NCBI GenBank assembly: GCA_018830765.1 | Contig: JAHJRJ010000168.1 | Location: forward strand, 1 to 5,784 | DNA from: Bacteroidota bacterium | GTDB taxonomy: Bacteria; Bacteroidota; Ignavibacteria; UBA10030; BY39 | Direction of reading: 5' to 3' | Length of the DNA: 5,784 nucleotides | Made by a program: the position numbers and the translations under genes | In this document: positions 5,318 through 5,784 of the stretch, piece after piece | Layout: every line of letters begins with the position of its first letter | Position numbering within the stretch: position 1 is the stretch's first letter | Notes under the pieces: model-generated | Seen by the model: only the letters and a program-made list of their open reading frames with translations | Databases searched by the model: none | Told to the model about the DNA's origin: nothing

Positions 5318-5784
5318 TTAAAAGAATAGGGTTTTTTCTATTTTTGATGCAATTTTCAGCAACTCTACATCATCCCAATATTTTCCTACTACTTGCAAAC
5401 CAAGAGGTAGTCCTGAATTTGAGCTTCCTGAGGGGATACTTATAACAGGTAAACCTGCAAGGGTCCACGGTAAATTCATTACGGGATCACCAGTAGATTC
5501 TAAACCAAGTGGTGCCGGTCCGATTGTCGATGGGGAAATTATTGCCGACAGATTATGATCGTCCATTAATGCTATCAACTCCTCACGCAAACTTTTACAA
5601 CTCTTGCGGCAAGTTTGTAAAATTTCGTTATTAATATTTTGACCTCTATATATTAATTCGGAAGTTTGGGGATGATATAAGTGAAAATATTTTTTAAACC
5701 AATCTTTATGCACGATTGCAGCTTCTGCGGCAACAAGCGTATTGTGACGTTGAACAATATCTTCGATATCGTTTAACATTTCGA
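5318..5784 (-). CDS. Amidase-signature family hydrolase (3' end only)
   Basis: This is the C-terminal third of an amidase; about 155 codons are seen of a usual 450-500. The frame runs on past the Met at 5779 through a GAA codon to the right edge, so that Met is not the start. The piece shows the family's late landmarks: Asp-rich MDDHNLSAIISPSTIGPAP (72-90 counted from that Met), TGDPVMNLPWTLAGLPVISIP (96-116) and GLPLGLQVVG (123-132), then DDVELLKIASKIE. The PWT stretch is more typical of general amidases than of the GatA subunit of the Glu-tRNA amidotransferase. The Ser-Ser-Lys catalytic residues lie outside the window, so activity and substrate cannot be judged. It ends 79 bp before the sigma gene in the same direction, with no evident terminator, so read-through is possible. 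Confidence 0.88.
   Translation of the reverse strand, partial: EMLNDIEDIVQRHNTLVAAEAAIVHKDWFKKYFHLYHPQTSELIYRGQNINNEILQTCRKSCKSLREELIALMDDHNLSAIISPSTIGPAPLGLESTGDPVMNLPWTLAGLPVISIPSGSSNSGLPLGLQVVGKYWDDVELLKIASKIEKTLFF

Overview
The window is AT-rich, densely coded bacterial DNA. Frequent TTA, ATA and AAA codons, weak Shine-Dalgarno sequences, a glutaminyl-cyclase-like M28 protein and a secreted protein with Gln right after its predicted signal-peptidase site all point to the Bacteroidota/Chlorobiota/Ignavibacteriota group. I favour an Ignavibacteria-like organism, but this is inference from protein style and not a proven placement.

Layout. Three genes run rightward: the 3' end of an M28/glutaminyl-cyclase-like gene (1-336), prmA (361-1212) and a short-form ppx/gppA (1264-2181). 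They converge on a leftward block: a class I cysteine desulfurase (2329-3492), a Spy/CpxP-like secreted coiled-coil protein (3519-4055), a zinc-finger anti-sigma factor with one membrane segment (4064-4678), an ECF sigma factor (4675-5238), and the 3' end of an amidase-signature gene (5318 to the right edge). The 147-base convergent gap (2182-2328) is the only sizeable non-coding stretch. It holds a GC-rich cluster of short hairpins and inverted repeats, flanked by two different short tandem repeats that each run over the stop codon of the adjoining gene.

How the genes work together. The sigma and anti-sigma genes overlap by 4 bp, the secreted protein follows after 8 bp with a good Shine-Dalgarno, and the desulfurase follows 26 bp later, so these four are probably one transcript. 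Sigma factor, membrane anti-sigma and a Spy/CpxP-fold periplasmic protein form a plausible envelope-stress or metal-sensing circuit, similar in layout to CnrH-CnrY-CnrX of Cupriavidus. Upstream of the sigma gene lies an AAACTT-N16-TCTAA sequence that resembles the RpoE-type GAACTT-N16-TCTGA promoter, which suggests autoregulation. The rightward genes are housekeeping: ribosomal protein methylation and polyphosphate or (p)ppGpp metabolism. I saw no tRNA, rRNA, CRISPR array or transposase. No wholly new system is evident; the sigma/anti-sigma/Spy-like operon and the structured convergent gap are the parts most worth following up.
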